Below, in pieces: positions 1-8,951 of a stretch of DNA of 64,000 bases. Every line of letters begins with the position of its first letter. Positions within the stretch are counted from its first letter, which is position 1. The stretch spans positions 992,001-1,056,000 of the forward strand of contig NZ_CP142422.1 of NCBI RefSeq assembly GCF_035974275.1. Reading direction: 5' to 3'. The position numbers and the translations under genes are program-made. The notes beneath the pieces are model-generated. The model saw nothing but the letters and a program-made list of their open reading frames with translations, did no database searches and was not told the DNA's origin. This DNA comes from Chryseobacterium sp. MYb264 (GTDB taxonomy: Bacteria; Bacteroidota; Bacteroidia; Flavobacteriales; Weeksellaceae).

Positions 1-1106
1 ATCTGAGCAACTTCGTAAGCGATCCCCTGCCCAGCGATTGCACCATCACCATGAATGATGATCGGTAAAACTTTAGCATAATCTTTATACTTATCATCCA
101 CTTTTGCACGGCAAATTCCTTCTACAAGAGCTGCTACCGTTTCAAGGTGAGATGGGTTCGGAGTCAAGTTAATAGACACCTCTTCTCCTGAAGCTGTTTT
201 GATTTTTTTAGATGAACCCAAGTGATATTTAACATCTCCAGAGAATACATCTTCTTCAAATTCTTTTCCTTCAAATTCTGAGAAAATCTGCTTGTAAGAT
301 TTACCGAAAATGTTGGTCAACACGTTCAATCTACCTCTGTGAGCCATTCCCAACACCACTTCGTCTACTCCCAATTGAGAAGATCTTGAGATCAACTGAT
401 CTAAAGCTGGAATTAAAGTTTCACCACCTTCCAGTGAGAATCTTTTTTGTCCTACGAATTTTGTGTGAAGGTAGTTTTCAAAAGCAACAGCCTGATTTAA
501 TTTTAATAAAATCTCTGTTTTTTCGTTTGCTGAAAGATTCGGATGGTTTTCGTTTACCTGCAACCATCTTTTGATAAAATCTTTCTCCTCAACATTGTTG
601 ATATGCATGTATTCAACCCCGATAGAATCACAGTAAATAGTCTCTAAACGAGTTACGATTTCCTGTAAAGTAGCAGGCTCTTTGAACCCGATTTCTACAG
701 CACCGTTGAATTTTGTATTTAAATCTGAGCTACTAAGACCGAAATTTTCGATATCTAAAGTAGGAGTATAATGTCTTCTTTCTCTAACTGGGTTTGTTTT
801 TGTGAACAAATGCCCTCTTGTCCTGTACGCCTCAATAAGGTTGACTACCTTAAACTCTTTCTTGATGTGCTCAGGAACTTCTCCGTTTGCTGCTGCCTGA
901 GTTGCCTGCTTTACAGGAGCTGAAGCGGCCGAGGCCTGAACGTATTGGATGTTTTCGTCGTCACCATAGGTCTCCAAAGCAAAATCAAAGCCTTGAAAGA
1001 AGGCTTTCCATGATGGTTCTAAAGAGTCCGGGTATTTTAAGTACTGTTGGTATAAATCCTCAATTAACTGAGAATGAGCTGCGTTTAGGAATGAAAATCT
1101 GTCCAT
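1..1106 (-). CDS. sucA: 2-oxoglutarate dehydrogenase E1 component, 5' part (runs off window)
   Basis: N-terminal 368 or so residues of the thiamine-diphosphate-dependent E1 subunit of the 2-oxoglutarate dehydrogenase complex (TCA cycle, cytoplasm), which decarboxylates 2-oxoglutarate and hands the succinyl group to the E2 lipoyl domain. Seen: the typical start MDRFSFLNAAHSQLIEDLYQ, an Ala/Pro-rich linker near residues 60-75, KTNPVRERRHY near 110, and the conserved GMAHRGRLNVL near residue 255. The frame is open to the left edge, so the C-terminal two thirds lie outside. ATG at 1104-1106. A TAAATTTG promoter box lies about 47 bases upstream. The family is about 930 residues long. Identity is secure; completeness cannot be judged. 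Confidence 0.95.
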   Translation of the reverse strand, partial: MDRFSFLNAAHSQLIEDLYQQYLKYPDSLEPSWKAFFQGFDFALETYGDDENIQYVQASAASAPVKQATQAAANGEVPEHIKKEFKVVNLIEAYRTRGHLFTKTNPVRERRHYTPTLDIENFGLSSSDLNTKFNGAVEIGFKEPATLQEIVTRLETIYCDSIGVEYMHINNVEEKDFIKRWLQVNENHPNLSANEKTEILLKLNQAVAFENYLHTKFVGQKRFSLEGGETLIPALDQLISRSSQLGVDEVVLGMAHRGRLNVLTNIFGKSYKQIFSEFEGKEFEEDVFSGDVKYHLGSSKKIKTASGEEVSINLTPNPSHLETVAALVEGICRAKVDDKYKDYAKVLPIIIHGDGAIAGQGIAYEVAQ

Positions 1107-1152
1107 TATTACAGTTTATCTGTTATTAAAATTTGTTTGTCGAATTAAGCTT

Positions 1153-1160
1153 CAAATTTA
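1153..1160 (-). promoter_or_regulatory. -7 box (TAAATTTG) for sucA
   Basis: On the minus strand the sequence TAAATTTG matches the Bacteroidota -7 consensus TAnnTTTG. It lies 46 bases before the sucA ATG, a sensible leader length. No clear TTTG -33 element is seen at the usual 19-base spacing, so the call rests on one box. Confidence 0.5.
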
Positions 1161-1230
1161 ATAAAAAAAACCGAGTTAAAACAGCCTTTAAAGTATTAAA
1201 AAAACTATAAAAAAAATAAATTCAGAAATC

Positions 1231-2271
1231 TTACTTAAACACTGATAATGAGAGCTTCATATTGACCTCCTGCCCCTCCATTGGGCGTTCTACAAAAGTC
1301 TGATATATATCACCAAAACGCATCTCTTCTTTTTTGGCTTTCTGAATTAATTGTTGTATAGCTTTCACTCTTCCTTCATACGTTCCTTTGTAATACATCA
1401 CGTAATTCTCTGTCGCATTTATCGTTCTGAAACTAAAGTTATTATCCGTAAGGCCGAATTTTTTAGATAAAGGAATGGCGATATAGTAAGAAACTTCTTT
1501 GTCTTTATAATTATCAGCATCCGTAATCATCAGCGGGTACCCGAATTCGTCGTCTTTTTTACCAAGATCCATCGTTACATAATTATAAACTTTATTATAA
1601 TTAATCACAATATTCTTATATAAAGCATCTTTTTTATTGGATGTACTCACGTTAATTCCTAATAATAGTTGTGAATCTTCTTTTTCCACCATCAGGCTGT
1701 CATATTTTATGGCAGCCATTTTATTATCCTTTTCTACTTTATTGCCTAAAACGTTTTTAAGATTCGTCATGCTTTTATCAATATTTTCAGCAAAACGGTC
1801 TTCCGTCCAAAAATTTTCAACTCTTCGGAAGACGGATAATTTCGGAGTACTTACGTACCATATAATCTGTGTCTTTTCGGGAGCAATCGGTTTAAATTTA
1901 ACATCAACTAAAGTGGGGTTTTCGTTTTCGTCCTCAAAAAGCTGATATCTTAACGTTTTATTTACATTCTGATATCTGATGAACATTTCACCATCCGTAT
2001 CATTTTTCTTATCCACGTAGCTCATTGCGCTTCCCTGTCCTTCATAAGGTCTGTAATAATCAATATCTATAGAGGGTGAACTCGTAAAAAAATTATTCCA
2101 ACGGGTAAACTGCTGCAAATTATTAAACTGTGAAAAAACCTTATCCACAGGATAATCGATCTCTTTTACAATTTTAAAATTCTTGCTTTCATCCACGAAA
2201 TAATACATGGAAGCTGCATAAGCACCTCCCAGCAAAACTATAAGTACCGCTATAACTTTGAAAAAACGCAT
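1231..2271 (-). CDS. Membrane-anchored SRPBCC (polyketide cyclase-like) protein
   Basis: Protein of 346 residues with one N-terminal membrane segment (residues about 4-22) followed by an SRPBCC/START-like domain of the kind that begins KEIDYPVDKVFSQFNNLQQFTRWNNF (split here: IDYPVDKVF, then RWNNFF). The C-terminal half, with two further alpha/beta repeats, resembles GyrI-like effector-binding domains. Such proteins are expected to bind a hydrophobic ligand; no enzyme activity can be claimed. I start at the ATG at 2271 (MRFFKVIAV) rather than the in-frame ATG at 2289, because a TACTTTTG promoter-like box lies at 2276-2283, between the two, and because the membrane segment then sits at the very N-terminus. 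Transcribed separately from the glycogen operon, whose terminator lies just upstream. Function unknown. Confidence 0.75.
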   Translation of the reverse strand: MRFFKVIAVLIVLLGGAYAASMYYFVDESKNFKIVKEIDYPVDKVFSQFNNLQQFTRWNNFFTSSPSIDIDYYRPYEGQGSAMSYVDKKNDTDGEMFIRYQNVNKTLRYQLFEDENENPTLVDVKFKPIAPEKTQIIWYVSTPKLSVFRRVENFWTEDRFAENIDKSMTNLKNVLGNKVEKDNKMAAIKYDSLMVEKEDSQLLLGINVSTSNKKDALYKNIVINYNKVYNYVTMDLGKKDDEFGYPLMITDADNYKDKEVSYYIAIPLSKKFGLTDNNFSFRTINATENYVMYYKGTYEGRVKAIQQLIQKAKKEEMRFGDIYQTFVERPMEGQEVNMKLSLSVFK

Positions 2272-2297
2272 ATCACAAAAGTAATACAAATAAAAAA

Positions 2298-2319
2298 AGT
2301 GACCAATATCTTGATCACT
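2298..2319. terminator. Terminator after the glycogen operon
   Basis: Imperfect hairpin AGTGACC...GATCACT with an A-run on its left (2292-2298) and a T-run on its right (2323-2330). It can end the minus-strand glg transcript after glgC. The region 2320-2430 to its right shows nothing else. Confidence 0.6.
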
Positions 2320-2430
2320 CTTGTTTTTTTATTTTGGATGGAAGCTCGAAGAATGGATGACAGAAGTTAATATGTGAAATTAAATACTTCTTCTTTTTTT
2401 TCAAAGTATAAAGCTTCCAGCATCCTGCTT

Positions 2431-3699
2431 TTACCCAATATGAGTTCCCGGAGGTAAAACGGCTCCTTTTTTCACGACCACAATGCCGTCCTGTACTGAA
2501 TGGGTTCCAAAATCACCATCTTTCAAATGTTTTCCGCCGATAATTCTTACATTGTCTCCAATGTAACAGTTTTTATCAAGAATTGCCTGTTCTATATAGC
2601 AGTATTTTCCGATTCCCATATTGGGTGTGCCTTTCCTGTCATTCATTACAATTTCAGTGGTATTTTGGTAGAAATCTGCACCCATTACATAAGAGTTAAC
2701 AATCGTACTTCCTTTATCAATTCTGGTCCTGTTTCCAATCACCGAATTTTCAATTTTATCAGCCATAATGATACATCCGTCTCCAAAAACCGCTTTGCTT
2801 ACGTAAGAGCCGTTAATTTTCGATGGAGGAAGCATTCTCGCTCTTGTATAAATTGGCGATGATGAGAACAGATTAAACTGAGGAAAATCCTGACAAAGAT
2901 CTAAGTTGGCTTCGTAGAAAGACTCGATGGTTCCAATGTCTGTCCAATATCCTTCATACTGATAGCTCAGTGTAGTATATTTTCCGATGGAATTTGGAAT
3001 GATATCTTTCCCGAAATCATCTCCTGCTCCTTCATCAAACATTTTTTTAAGAATAGTCTTAGTGAAAATATAGATACCCATCGATGCCAGATACTCTTTA
3101 CCAGCATGTTTATTTTCTTCAGAAACTTCAGACTTTAAGCCATCAAGAAGATCATTGGTCGGTTTTTCAACAAAAGAAGTGATATTTCCCCCATCATCTG
3201 AGCTTAAAATACCGAAGCCTGTTGCGTCCTTCGCATTCACAGGAATTGTGGCGATTGTAACATCCCCACCTTTTTCAATATGGAAATCCAGCATTTCGCC
3301 AAAATCCATCTGATAGAGCTGATCGCCCGAAAGAATCAAGATATACTCATAATCGTACTTTTCTAAATGTTTCATCGATTGGCGAACTGCATCCGCAGTA
3401 CCCTGATACCAACTTTCGTTTTCTACATTCTGTTCTGCCGCTAAAATATCAACAAAACCTTTGCTGAAAATATCAAAATGATAAGAGTTTTTAATATGAG
3501 AATTCAAAGAAGCAGAATTAAACTGAGTCAACACAAGAATTTTATTCAATCCGGAGTTTAAACAATTTGAAATAGGAATATCTACCAATCTGTATTTTCC
3601 CGCGATGGGTACGGCCGGTTTTGATCTTGTATACGTTAAAGGGAAAAGCCTTGTTCCTCTTCCTCCGCCTAAAACAATGGAAATTACATTGTGATTCAT
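2431..3699 (-). CDS. glgC: Glucose-1-phosphate adenylyltransferase (ADP-glucose pyrophosphorylase)
   Basis: Makes ADP-glucose from ATP and glucose-1-phosphate, the committed step of bacterial glycogen synthesis, in the cytoplasm. The 422-residue length is normal. Seen: the nucleotide-binding signature GGGRGTRLFPLTYTRSKPAV at residues 11-30 followed by the substrate-binding VDIPISNC, the SGDQLYQMDF motif near residue 124, the EKPT sugar-phosphate motif near 187, and a C-terminal left-handed beta-helix region rich in hexapeptide-like repeats. ATG at 3697-3699. It is the last gene of the glgB-glgA-lipoprotein-glgC operon, 14 bases after the lipoprotein gene. Enzymes of this family are usually allosteric, but the effector cannot be read from the sequence. 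Confidence 0.95.
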   Translation of the reverse strand: MNHNVISIVLGGGRGTRLFPLTYTRSKPAVPIAGKYRLVDIPISNCLNSGLNKILVLTQFNSASLNSHIKNSYHFDIFSKGFVDILAAEQNVENESWYQGTADAVRQSMKHLEKYDYEYILILSGDQLYQMDFGEMLDFHIEKGGDVTIATIPVNAKDATGFGILSSDDGGNITSFVEKPTNDLLDGLKSEVSEENKHAGKEYLASMGIYIFTKTILKKMFDEGAGDDFGKDIIPNSIGKYTTLSYQYEGYWTDIGTIESFYEANLDLCQDFPQFNLFSSSPIYTRARMLPPSKINGSYVSKAVFGDGCIIMADKIENSVIGNRTRIDKGSTIVNSYVMGADFYQNTTEIVMNDRKGTPNMGIGKYCYIEQAILDKNCYIGDNVRIIGGKHLKDGDFGTHSVQDGIVVVKKGAVLPPGTHIG

Positions 3700-3713
3700 A
3701 AATTATCTGCGTT

Positions 3714-4241
3714 TTATTTTATTAAGTTTACTGTTCTATCCTTGGTGTTTACGTTTACTGAAAAACATTCTTTATTTTCAGCTTTTAATTTTTGATTATA
3801 AACTACAACTTTATATAAATTATCTCCCAACTCTTTTACATCTTTGTCTACGTCGTAAATTTCTATATAATATTTCTTTAGTTCATCTCTGAATAATTTA
3901 TTGGTGATTAAAACATCCATAACATCAACTTTCTTCATCATAAAGTCATCAATGTCTTTGTCATATTTTTGCCTCCAATCTTTTCCGTATCTTCTTTCAA
4001 TGGCAGCGTAGGTCTTTTTATTTTCAGCATCAACACTGTCCATTACTTTTTTATCAATCATACATCCGGACACTGAATGATATTTAATTTTCCATTTATC
4101 TGAAATCCCATCTGCTGCTTCGTGAAAATCCATTCTCGGATAACCGTAGGTATAAATCCAATAGTACCCTCCGCGATAACTCCCTTCTTCCTTACAAGAA
4201 AACATCAATATCAACAGGAATAAAAAAGACAGCTTTTTCAA
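3714..4241 (-). CDS. Small lipoprotein inside the glycogen operon
   Basis: Predicted 175-residue exported lipoprotein of unknown function. Seen: signal sequence MKKLSFLFLLILMFSC ending at a cysteine at residue 16, followed by KEEGSYRGGYY. The mature part is charged and helical toward the C-terminus. The start codon is TTG, since the bases at 4239-4241 read CAA on the plus strand. It begins four bases after the glgA stop and ends 14 bases before glgC, so it is co-transcribed with, and probably translationally coupled to, the glycogen genes. No family is recognised. A membrane lipoprotein between two cytoplasmic enzyme genes is odd; it may be a passenger gene. Confidence 0.75.
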   Translation of the reverse strand: MKKLSFLFLLILMFSCKEEGSYRGGYYWIYTYGYPRMDFHEAADGISDKWKIKYHSVSGCMIDKKVMDSVDAENKKTYAAIERRYGKDWRQKYDKDIDDFMMKKVDVMDVLITNKLFRDELKKYYIEIYDVDKDVKELGDNLYKVVVYNQKLKAENKECFSVNVNTKDRTVNLIK

Positions 4242-4245
4242 TATT

Positions 4246-5652
4246 TTAGTTTTTATATAAAGCTATGTATTTTTCTGCCGACTTCTCCCATGAAAAATCA
4301 AAATTCATATTGGCATTGATAAGATTTTTCATCACATCCTTTTCATTATAAATGCCTAACGCCCTGTTCATCGCATGAATAATATCGTCTACGCCAGGAA
4401 ATGTAAAATTAATTCCCGCTCCGCCTGTCGAAATATCTTCCACCGTATCCCTTAAACCACCTGTATATCTTACAATAGGAATTGTTCCGTATCGCATGGA
4501 ATACATTTGATTCAAACCGCAAGGTTCTACTCTCGAAGGCATCAGTAAAAAATCTGCCGAAGCATATATTTTATGTGAAAGATGTTCTTTATACCCTAAA
4601 TCTAAAGCGAAATTGGTATACGTATAATCGTATTCTTTCAGTTTATTTTCAATATAAGAATTTCCGGAGCCTAAAATCATAATATTTAAAGCACCATAAC
4701 TTTGTTTAATGCTTCTCCAAACTACATCCGGAAGAAAATCCGCCCCTTTTTCTGTAGCAAATCTTCCGATAAAGGCAAACAATGGAAGTTCTGGTTTTAA
4801 ACCATATTCTTTACAAAGCTTTTCTTTATTTTTCCTCTTTTGACCGATGGCATTTTTAATATTAAAATTAAAATCAAGCATCGGATCGGTCTCAGGATTC
4901 CAAACATCAGAATCGATTCCGTTGATAATTCCGTACGCTTTACCAAACTCATCGCGAACCAGGCTTTCCAAGCCTCTGAAACTTACAAAAAGTTCTTCAA
5001 GATACCCTTGAGAAACTGTTGTAAAAGCCGTCGCACATTTAATCATGCTTGCCAAAGGATTAATAAAACCGTTCCAGTCCATCAATCCCCATTTATAAGA
5101 GTCAAAAGAAGGCATATAGTTTGCCATTTCCCAGCTCATCATTCCCTGATATTCGCCATTGTGAATGGTTCCTATGGTCTTTACACCTCTCAAAAACGAA
5201 AATTCATGGCAATGTTCGATCATAAAAGGAACCAAGCCTGTATGATAATCGTGGCAATGCAGAATATCGGGACGAATTTCCATCGCGCTCAACCAATGCA
5301 AAACTCCATGCTGAAAGGCCAAAAACTGAAAACTTTCATCCTGATAACCGTAAGGATTATCGCGGTCTAAAAGTCCGGGAATTCTAACCATAAAAAGTTC
5401 AAATCCCAAAACATCGGTTTTCTCTTTCAAAACCTGAACCTGAAGCATATTTGGCCCTTGGTGAATGAAACCATCAAAAACTATGTCAAACTCATGTTCG
5501 TGAACGAAACTTTTGTTGTACCAAGGCATAACTACTTTCGCATCAACACCTTTTATTTTGTTCTGATATTTCGGTAAAGCGCCTACTACATCTGCCAAAC
5601 CTCCTACTTTCGCTATCGGATAACACTCCGTACTGAGATGATAAACTACCAT
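4246..5652 (-). CDS. glgA: Glycogen synthase (ADP-glucose type, GT5)
   Basis: Transfers glucose from ADP-glucose to the growing alpha-1,4-glucan. 468 residues, the normal length for a bacterial GT5 enzyme. Seen: the ADP-glucose-binding motif KVGGLADVVGALPK at residues 15-28, HCHDYHTG near 131, the C-terminal GT-B half beginning FIGRFATEKGADF near 293, and the acidic-residue motif PSRVEPCGLNQMYSMRYGT near 376 with the following VRYTGGLRDTV. ATG at 5650-5652. It follows glgB after nine bases and precedes the lipoprotein gene after four, so it is the second gene of the operon. Identity is secure. Confidence 0.96.
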   Translation of the reverse strand: MVVYHLSTECYPIAKVGGLADVVGALPKYQNKIKGVDAKVVMPWYNKSFVHEHEFDIVFDGFIHQGPNMLQVQVLKEKTDVLGFELFMVRIPGLLDRDNPYGYQDESFQFLAFQHGVLHWLSAMEIRPDILHCHDYHTGLVPFMIEHCHEFSFLRGVKTIGTIHNGEYQGMMSWEMANYMPSFDSYKWGLMDWNGFINPLASMIKCATAFTTVSQGYLEELFVSFRGLESLVRDEFGKAYGIINGIDSDVWNPETDPMLDFNFNIKNAIGQKRKNKEKLCKEYGLKPELPLFAFIGRFATEKGADFLPDVVWRSIKQSYGALNIMILGSGNSYIENKLKEYDYTYTNFALDLGYKEHLSHKIYASADFLLMPSRVEPCGLNQMYSMRYGTIPIVRYTGGLRDTVEDISTGGAGINFTFPGVDDIIHAMNRALGIYNEKDVMKNLINANMNFDFSWEKSAEKYIALYKN

Positions 5653-5661
5653 TTTTATTTT

Positions 5662-7608
5662 TTATCTTTTGTGTTGTTTGATTCTATTTTGTTTGTACTT
5701 TTTGTCTTTTCTTTTCAGTACAATTCCTGCAAGCGGCGGCAATTGTATACTGATTGATTTCTGATGCCTCATATAATCTTCAAATTGCTCGCTGAAAATT
5801 TCAGGCTGAACTCCGCTTCCCGCATATCTTTCATCATCAGAATTAAAAATAATTTCCCAATGACTGCCTGCATTCACTCCTATTTTATAATCGATCACTC
5901 GGGGAGTAAGATTTAAAACAACCATAAAAACATCTTCTTTCTTCTTCCCTTTTCTAAGATACACATAAACCGAATTTTCAAGATCATCTGCTTCTACCCA
6001 TTCAAAACCATCTTTATTGAATTGATTTTCGTAAAAAGCAGGTTCATATCGATAGAGATGATTTAGATCTTTCACTAAAGTCTGTAAACCTTTATGAACA
6101 GGATACTGCAATAAATGCCAATCCAGGCTTTGTTTAAAATTCCATTCGCCTGTTTGTCCGAATTCATCACCCATGAAAAGCAATTTTGCCCCCGGATGGG
6201 TAAACATATAGACATACAACGCACGAAGATTTGCAAATTTCTGCCATTCGTCGCCCGGCATTTTATAAATTAAACTCGCTTTTCCATGCACCACTTCATC
6301 GTGTGACAAAGGCATCATATAATTTTCATTATACATATACATAGAAGCAAACGTGAGCTTATGATGAAAAAACTTCCTGTTGAGAGGATCTTCTTTAAAA
6401 TAATCCAACGTATCATGCATCCAGCCCATCATCCATTTCATACCAAATCCCACGCCACCGTCGTGCACAGGCTTCGTTAACATTGGAAAATCTGAACTTT
6501 CTTCCGCAATTGTTATAATATTATCTCCAAATTCTTTGTAAACCGCTGTATTAAAATCCTGTAAAAAAGCTTTGGCTTCCAGGTTTACATTTTCTCCGTA
6601 AATATTCGGTTCCCACTCGCCTTCATTTCTCGAATAATCAAGATGAAGCATGGAAGTTACCGCGTCAACACGCAATCCATCAGCATGATACCTTTCCAGC
6701 CAAAACATAGCGTTTGAAATAAGGAAAGATTGCACTTCGTTTCTTCCGTAATTGAAAATATGAGACTTCCAATCGGGATGAAAACCTTTTCGGGGATCTT
6801 CATGTTCATACAAATAAGAACCATCAAATCGATGTAAACCATTAGCATCACCCGGAAAATGGGAAGGAACCCAATCGAGAATAACTCCAATTTCATTCTT
6901 ATGAAGTTCATCAATCAGAAACATCAAATCCTGTGGTGATCCAAAACGTGAATTTGCCGCAAAAAAACCTGTGATCTGATATCCCCAACTCGGATCATAC
7001 GGATATTCCATCAAAGGCATAAATTCTACGTGCGTAAAACCCATCTCTTTGATGTAGGGAACCAGTTTTTTTGCAACATCACGATAATTCAGAAAACGTT
7101 CAGGTTCACTTTCATTTCTAAGCCAAGAACCTAAATGCATTTCGTACACCGAAATCGGAGCATTTAAACTGTTTATTTTCCAACGGTTTTCAAGCCATTC
7201 TTTATCGTTCCATTCATACCAATTGGTCGAAACCATCGATGCTGCCTGAATATTCTGTTCCCAGCTTAAGGCATAAGGGTCACTTTTCTCCAAAATTTCT
7301 CCACGGGGAGTTTCAATGGCATATTTATACAAAGTTCCCCACGTTAAATCTGCAATAAATCCTTCCCAAATTCCGGATTCATCCCAGCGCGGGAATAAAA
7401 TATGATCATTATGATTCCAGTTGTTAAAGTTTCCTATTACAGAAACTTTTTTGGCGTTGGGCGCCCAAACTGAGAAATAAATACCTTTTACACCATCTTT
7501 TTCGGCAGAATGGGCACCGAATTTCTCATACAACTTATAATGTTTACCTTCTTTAAAAAGGTAAATATCCTGCTCTGTAAAAAGTGTATACGTTTTAACC
7601 GAATTCAT
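5662..7608 (-). CDS. glgB: 1,4-alpha-glucan branching enzyme (GH13)
   Basis: Cuts an alpha-1,4 glucan chain and re-attaches it through an alpha-1,6 bond. 648 residues. Seen: an N-terminal CBM48 module (YFSVWAPNAKKVSVIGNFNN, from about residue 47), a GH13 barrel with the catalytic nucleophile in GLRVDAVTSMLH (Asp near 314), the acid/base in TIAEESSDFP (Glu near 368), the third acidic residue in LSHDEVVHGK (near 435), and a C-terminal all-beta domain. I use the ATG at 7606-7608; the codon before it is GTG. The long N1 module of some enterobacterial enzymes is absent. First gene of the operon, with a TATATTTG box about 115 bases upstream. The last residues are unusually basic. Confidence 0.96.
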   Translation of the reverse strand: MNSVKTYTLFTEQDIYLFKEGKHYKLYEKFGAHSAEKDGVKGIYFSVWAPNAKKVSVIGNFNNWNHNDHILFPRWDESGIWEGFIADLTWGTLYKYAIETPRGEILEKSDPYALSWEQNIQAASMVSTNWYEWNDKEWLENRWKINSLNAPISVYEMHLGSWLRNESEPERFLNYRDVAKKLVPYIKEMGFTHVEFMPLMEYPYDPSWGYQITGFFAANSRFGSPQDLMFLIDELHKNEIGVILDWVPSHFPGDANGLHRFDGSYLYEHEDPRKGFHPDWKSHIFNYGRNEVQSFLISNAMFWLERYHADGLRVDAVTSMLHLDYSRNEGEWEPNIYGENVNLEAKAFLQDFNTAVYKEFGDNIITIAEESSDFPMLTKPVHDGGVGFGMKWMMGWMHDTLDYFKEDPLNRKFFHHKLTFASMYMYNENYMMPLSHDEVVHGKASLIYKMPGDEWQKFANLRALYVYMFTHPGAKLLFMGDEFGQTGEWNFKQSLDWHLLQYPVHKGLQTLVKDLNHLYRYEPAFYENQFNKDGFEWVEADDLENSVYVYLRKGKKKEDVFMVVLNLTPRVIDYKIGVNAGSHWEIIFNSDDERYAGSGVQPEIFSEQFEDYMRHQKSISIQLPPLAGIVLKRKDKKYKQNRIKQHKR

Positions 7609-7723
7609 CACGGTTTTAATTTAATTTATTATTTTCTCTGAAACTACGAAAAAATAGCCATAAGAAGGGTTAATTATTATTAAATAATTACTACGCCTAT
7701 GTCTGTATAATACTTGTTCTTTT

Positions 7724-7731
7724 CAAATATA
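7724..7731 (-). promoter_or_regulatory. -7 box (TATATTTG) for the glycogen operon
   Basis: Minus-strand TATATTTG fits the TAnnTTTG consensus and faces glgB, leaving a leader of about 110 bases. It sits in the 217-base divergent gap shared with the esterase gene on the plus strand. I saw no matching box for the plus-strand gene and no clear -33 element. Confidence 0.5.
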
Positions 7732-7825
7732 GAACAATTTTCATTCTTAAATTTATGATTTTAAACGATTAAGATAAAAGTTTTTTTTATAAATTTATAA
7801 GTCTGAAAATCATTAAGAAAACACG

Positions 7826-8947
7826 ATGAGGTTTGAACTTTATACCGAAGAAAGTGACGATAGAATCATCTATATCACAGGAAATTTTAATCAATGGAAT
7901 CCCAGAGACCGTAAGTTTCAGCTTAAACAAAGGGATCACAATCAATACTGTATAGAAATAGCAGATGATCTCCTGCCCCAAACTATTGAATATAAATTTA
8001 CTAAAGGAGGCTGGGAAAATGTTGAACTTGATCAGTACGGAAATATCACGCCTAATAAAAAAGCTACAAAATCACAGGGAGTCACTTCTGACGTTGTTGT
8101 GAAATGGAGATTTAACTGGGGGCCTTTTAAAGAGGAATATTTTCCTATTGCAGAAATTATATCGGAAGAATTTTACATTCCACAGCTGGAACGGTACCGT
8201 AAGGTGTGGGCGGTCTTACCGTATGATTATTATGTTTCTAATAAAGACTATCCTGTCCTTTACCTCCAGGATGCCCAGAATTTATTCAACGAAGGAAGTG
8301 GCTACGGAAATTGGGAAATCGACAAAAAATTGTCTATTCTTTCCGAATACGGTCGTGGCGATGTGATCATTATCGCGATTGAACATGGAAGTGAAGAACG
8401 AATTAAAGAATATATATTTGATAATGATAATGTCGCGAACGGTTCTGAAGGGAAAAAATACATCCGGTTTATCACAGACACGTTGAAACCTTATGTAGAT
8501 CAGAACTATCGCACAAAAAGGGATAGAGATAATACCGGAATTGGCGGAAGTTCATTGGGAGCTTTAATAAGTATTTACAGCGGATTTTTGTATCCTGAAG
8601 TCTATTCGAAACTTCTTATTTTTTCACCGTCACTTTGGGTAGAACCGAATAATAATTTCCCGATGATGAATTTCAGAGTTCCGTTCAAAACAAAAATCTA
8701 TCTTTACGGCGGAGGTCAGGAAGGATCAAAAATGGTCAAAAGAATCCATATTTTTGAAGACTATTTAAAACGCTGGGAGAAGAAAAACCTTTTTGATTTT
8801 GAGTTTAAAACAAGCATCAATCCGGAAGGAACACACAATGAGTTCTACTGGTCTCAGGAGTTTCCCCGAGCGATTGAATGGCTGTATTATAACAACACTG
8901 AAAACCCTGTGGAAGTAAAACCGCACCAACAAAGCATTAAAAATTAA
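7826..8947 (+). CDS. Esterase with N-terminal glycogen-binding-like (E-set) domain
   Basis: 373-residue cytoplasmic protein, no signal peptide. Residues 1-95 form an E-set/CBM48-like sandwich: RIIYITGNFNQWNPRDRKF resembles the start of glycogen-binding modules of AMPK and isoamylases. Residues about 110-350 are a putative esterase of the alpha/beta-hydrolase (esterase D / IroE-like) type, with the nucleophile elbow GGSSLGA (Ser near 242), YLQDAQNLF near 150, and a C-terminal histidine in EGTHNEFYW near 336. The natural substrate is unknown. It is divergent from glgB, so the carbohydrate-binding front end and location suggest, without proving, a link to glycogen. pepA follows after four bases, so the two are co-transcribed. 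Confidence 0.8.
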   Translation: MRFELYTEESDDRIIYITGNFNQWNPRDRKFQLKQRDHNQYCIEIADDLLPQTIEYKFTKGGWENVELDQYGNITPNKKATKSQGVTSDVVVKWRFNWGPFKEEYFPIAEIISEEFYIPQLERYRKVWAVLPYDYYVSNKDYPVLYLQDAQNLFNEGSGYGNWEIDKKLSILSEYGRGDVIIIAIEHGSEERIKEYIFDNDNVANGSEGKKYIRFITDTLKPYVDQNYRTKRDRDNTGIGGSSLGALISIYSGFLYPEVYSKLLIFSPSLWVEPNNNFPMMNFRVPFKTKIYLYGGGQEGSKMVKRIHIFEDYLKRWEKKNLFDFEFKTSINPEGTHNEFYWSQEFPRAIEWLYYNNTENPVEVKPHQQSIKN

Positions 8948-8951
8948 AATT

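Noticed and set aside
4840..5370. 176-codon open frame antisense to glgA
   Set aside because: It is a shadow of the well-supported glgA reading frame.
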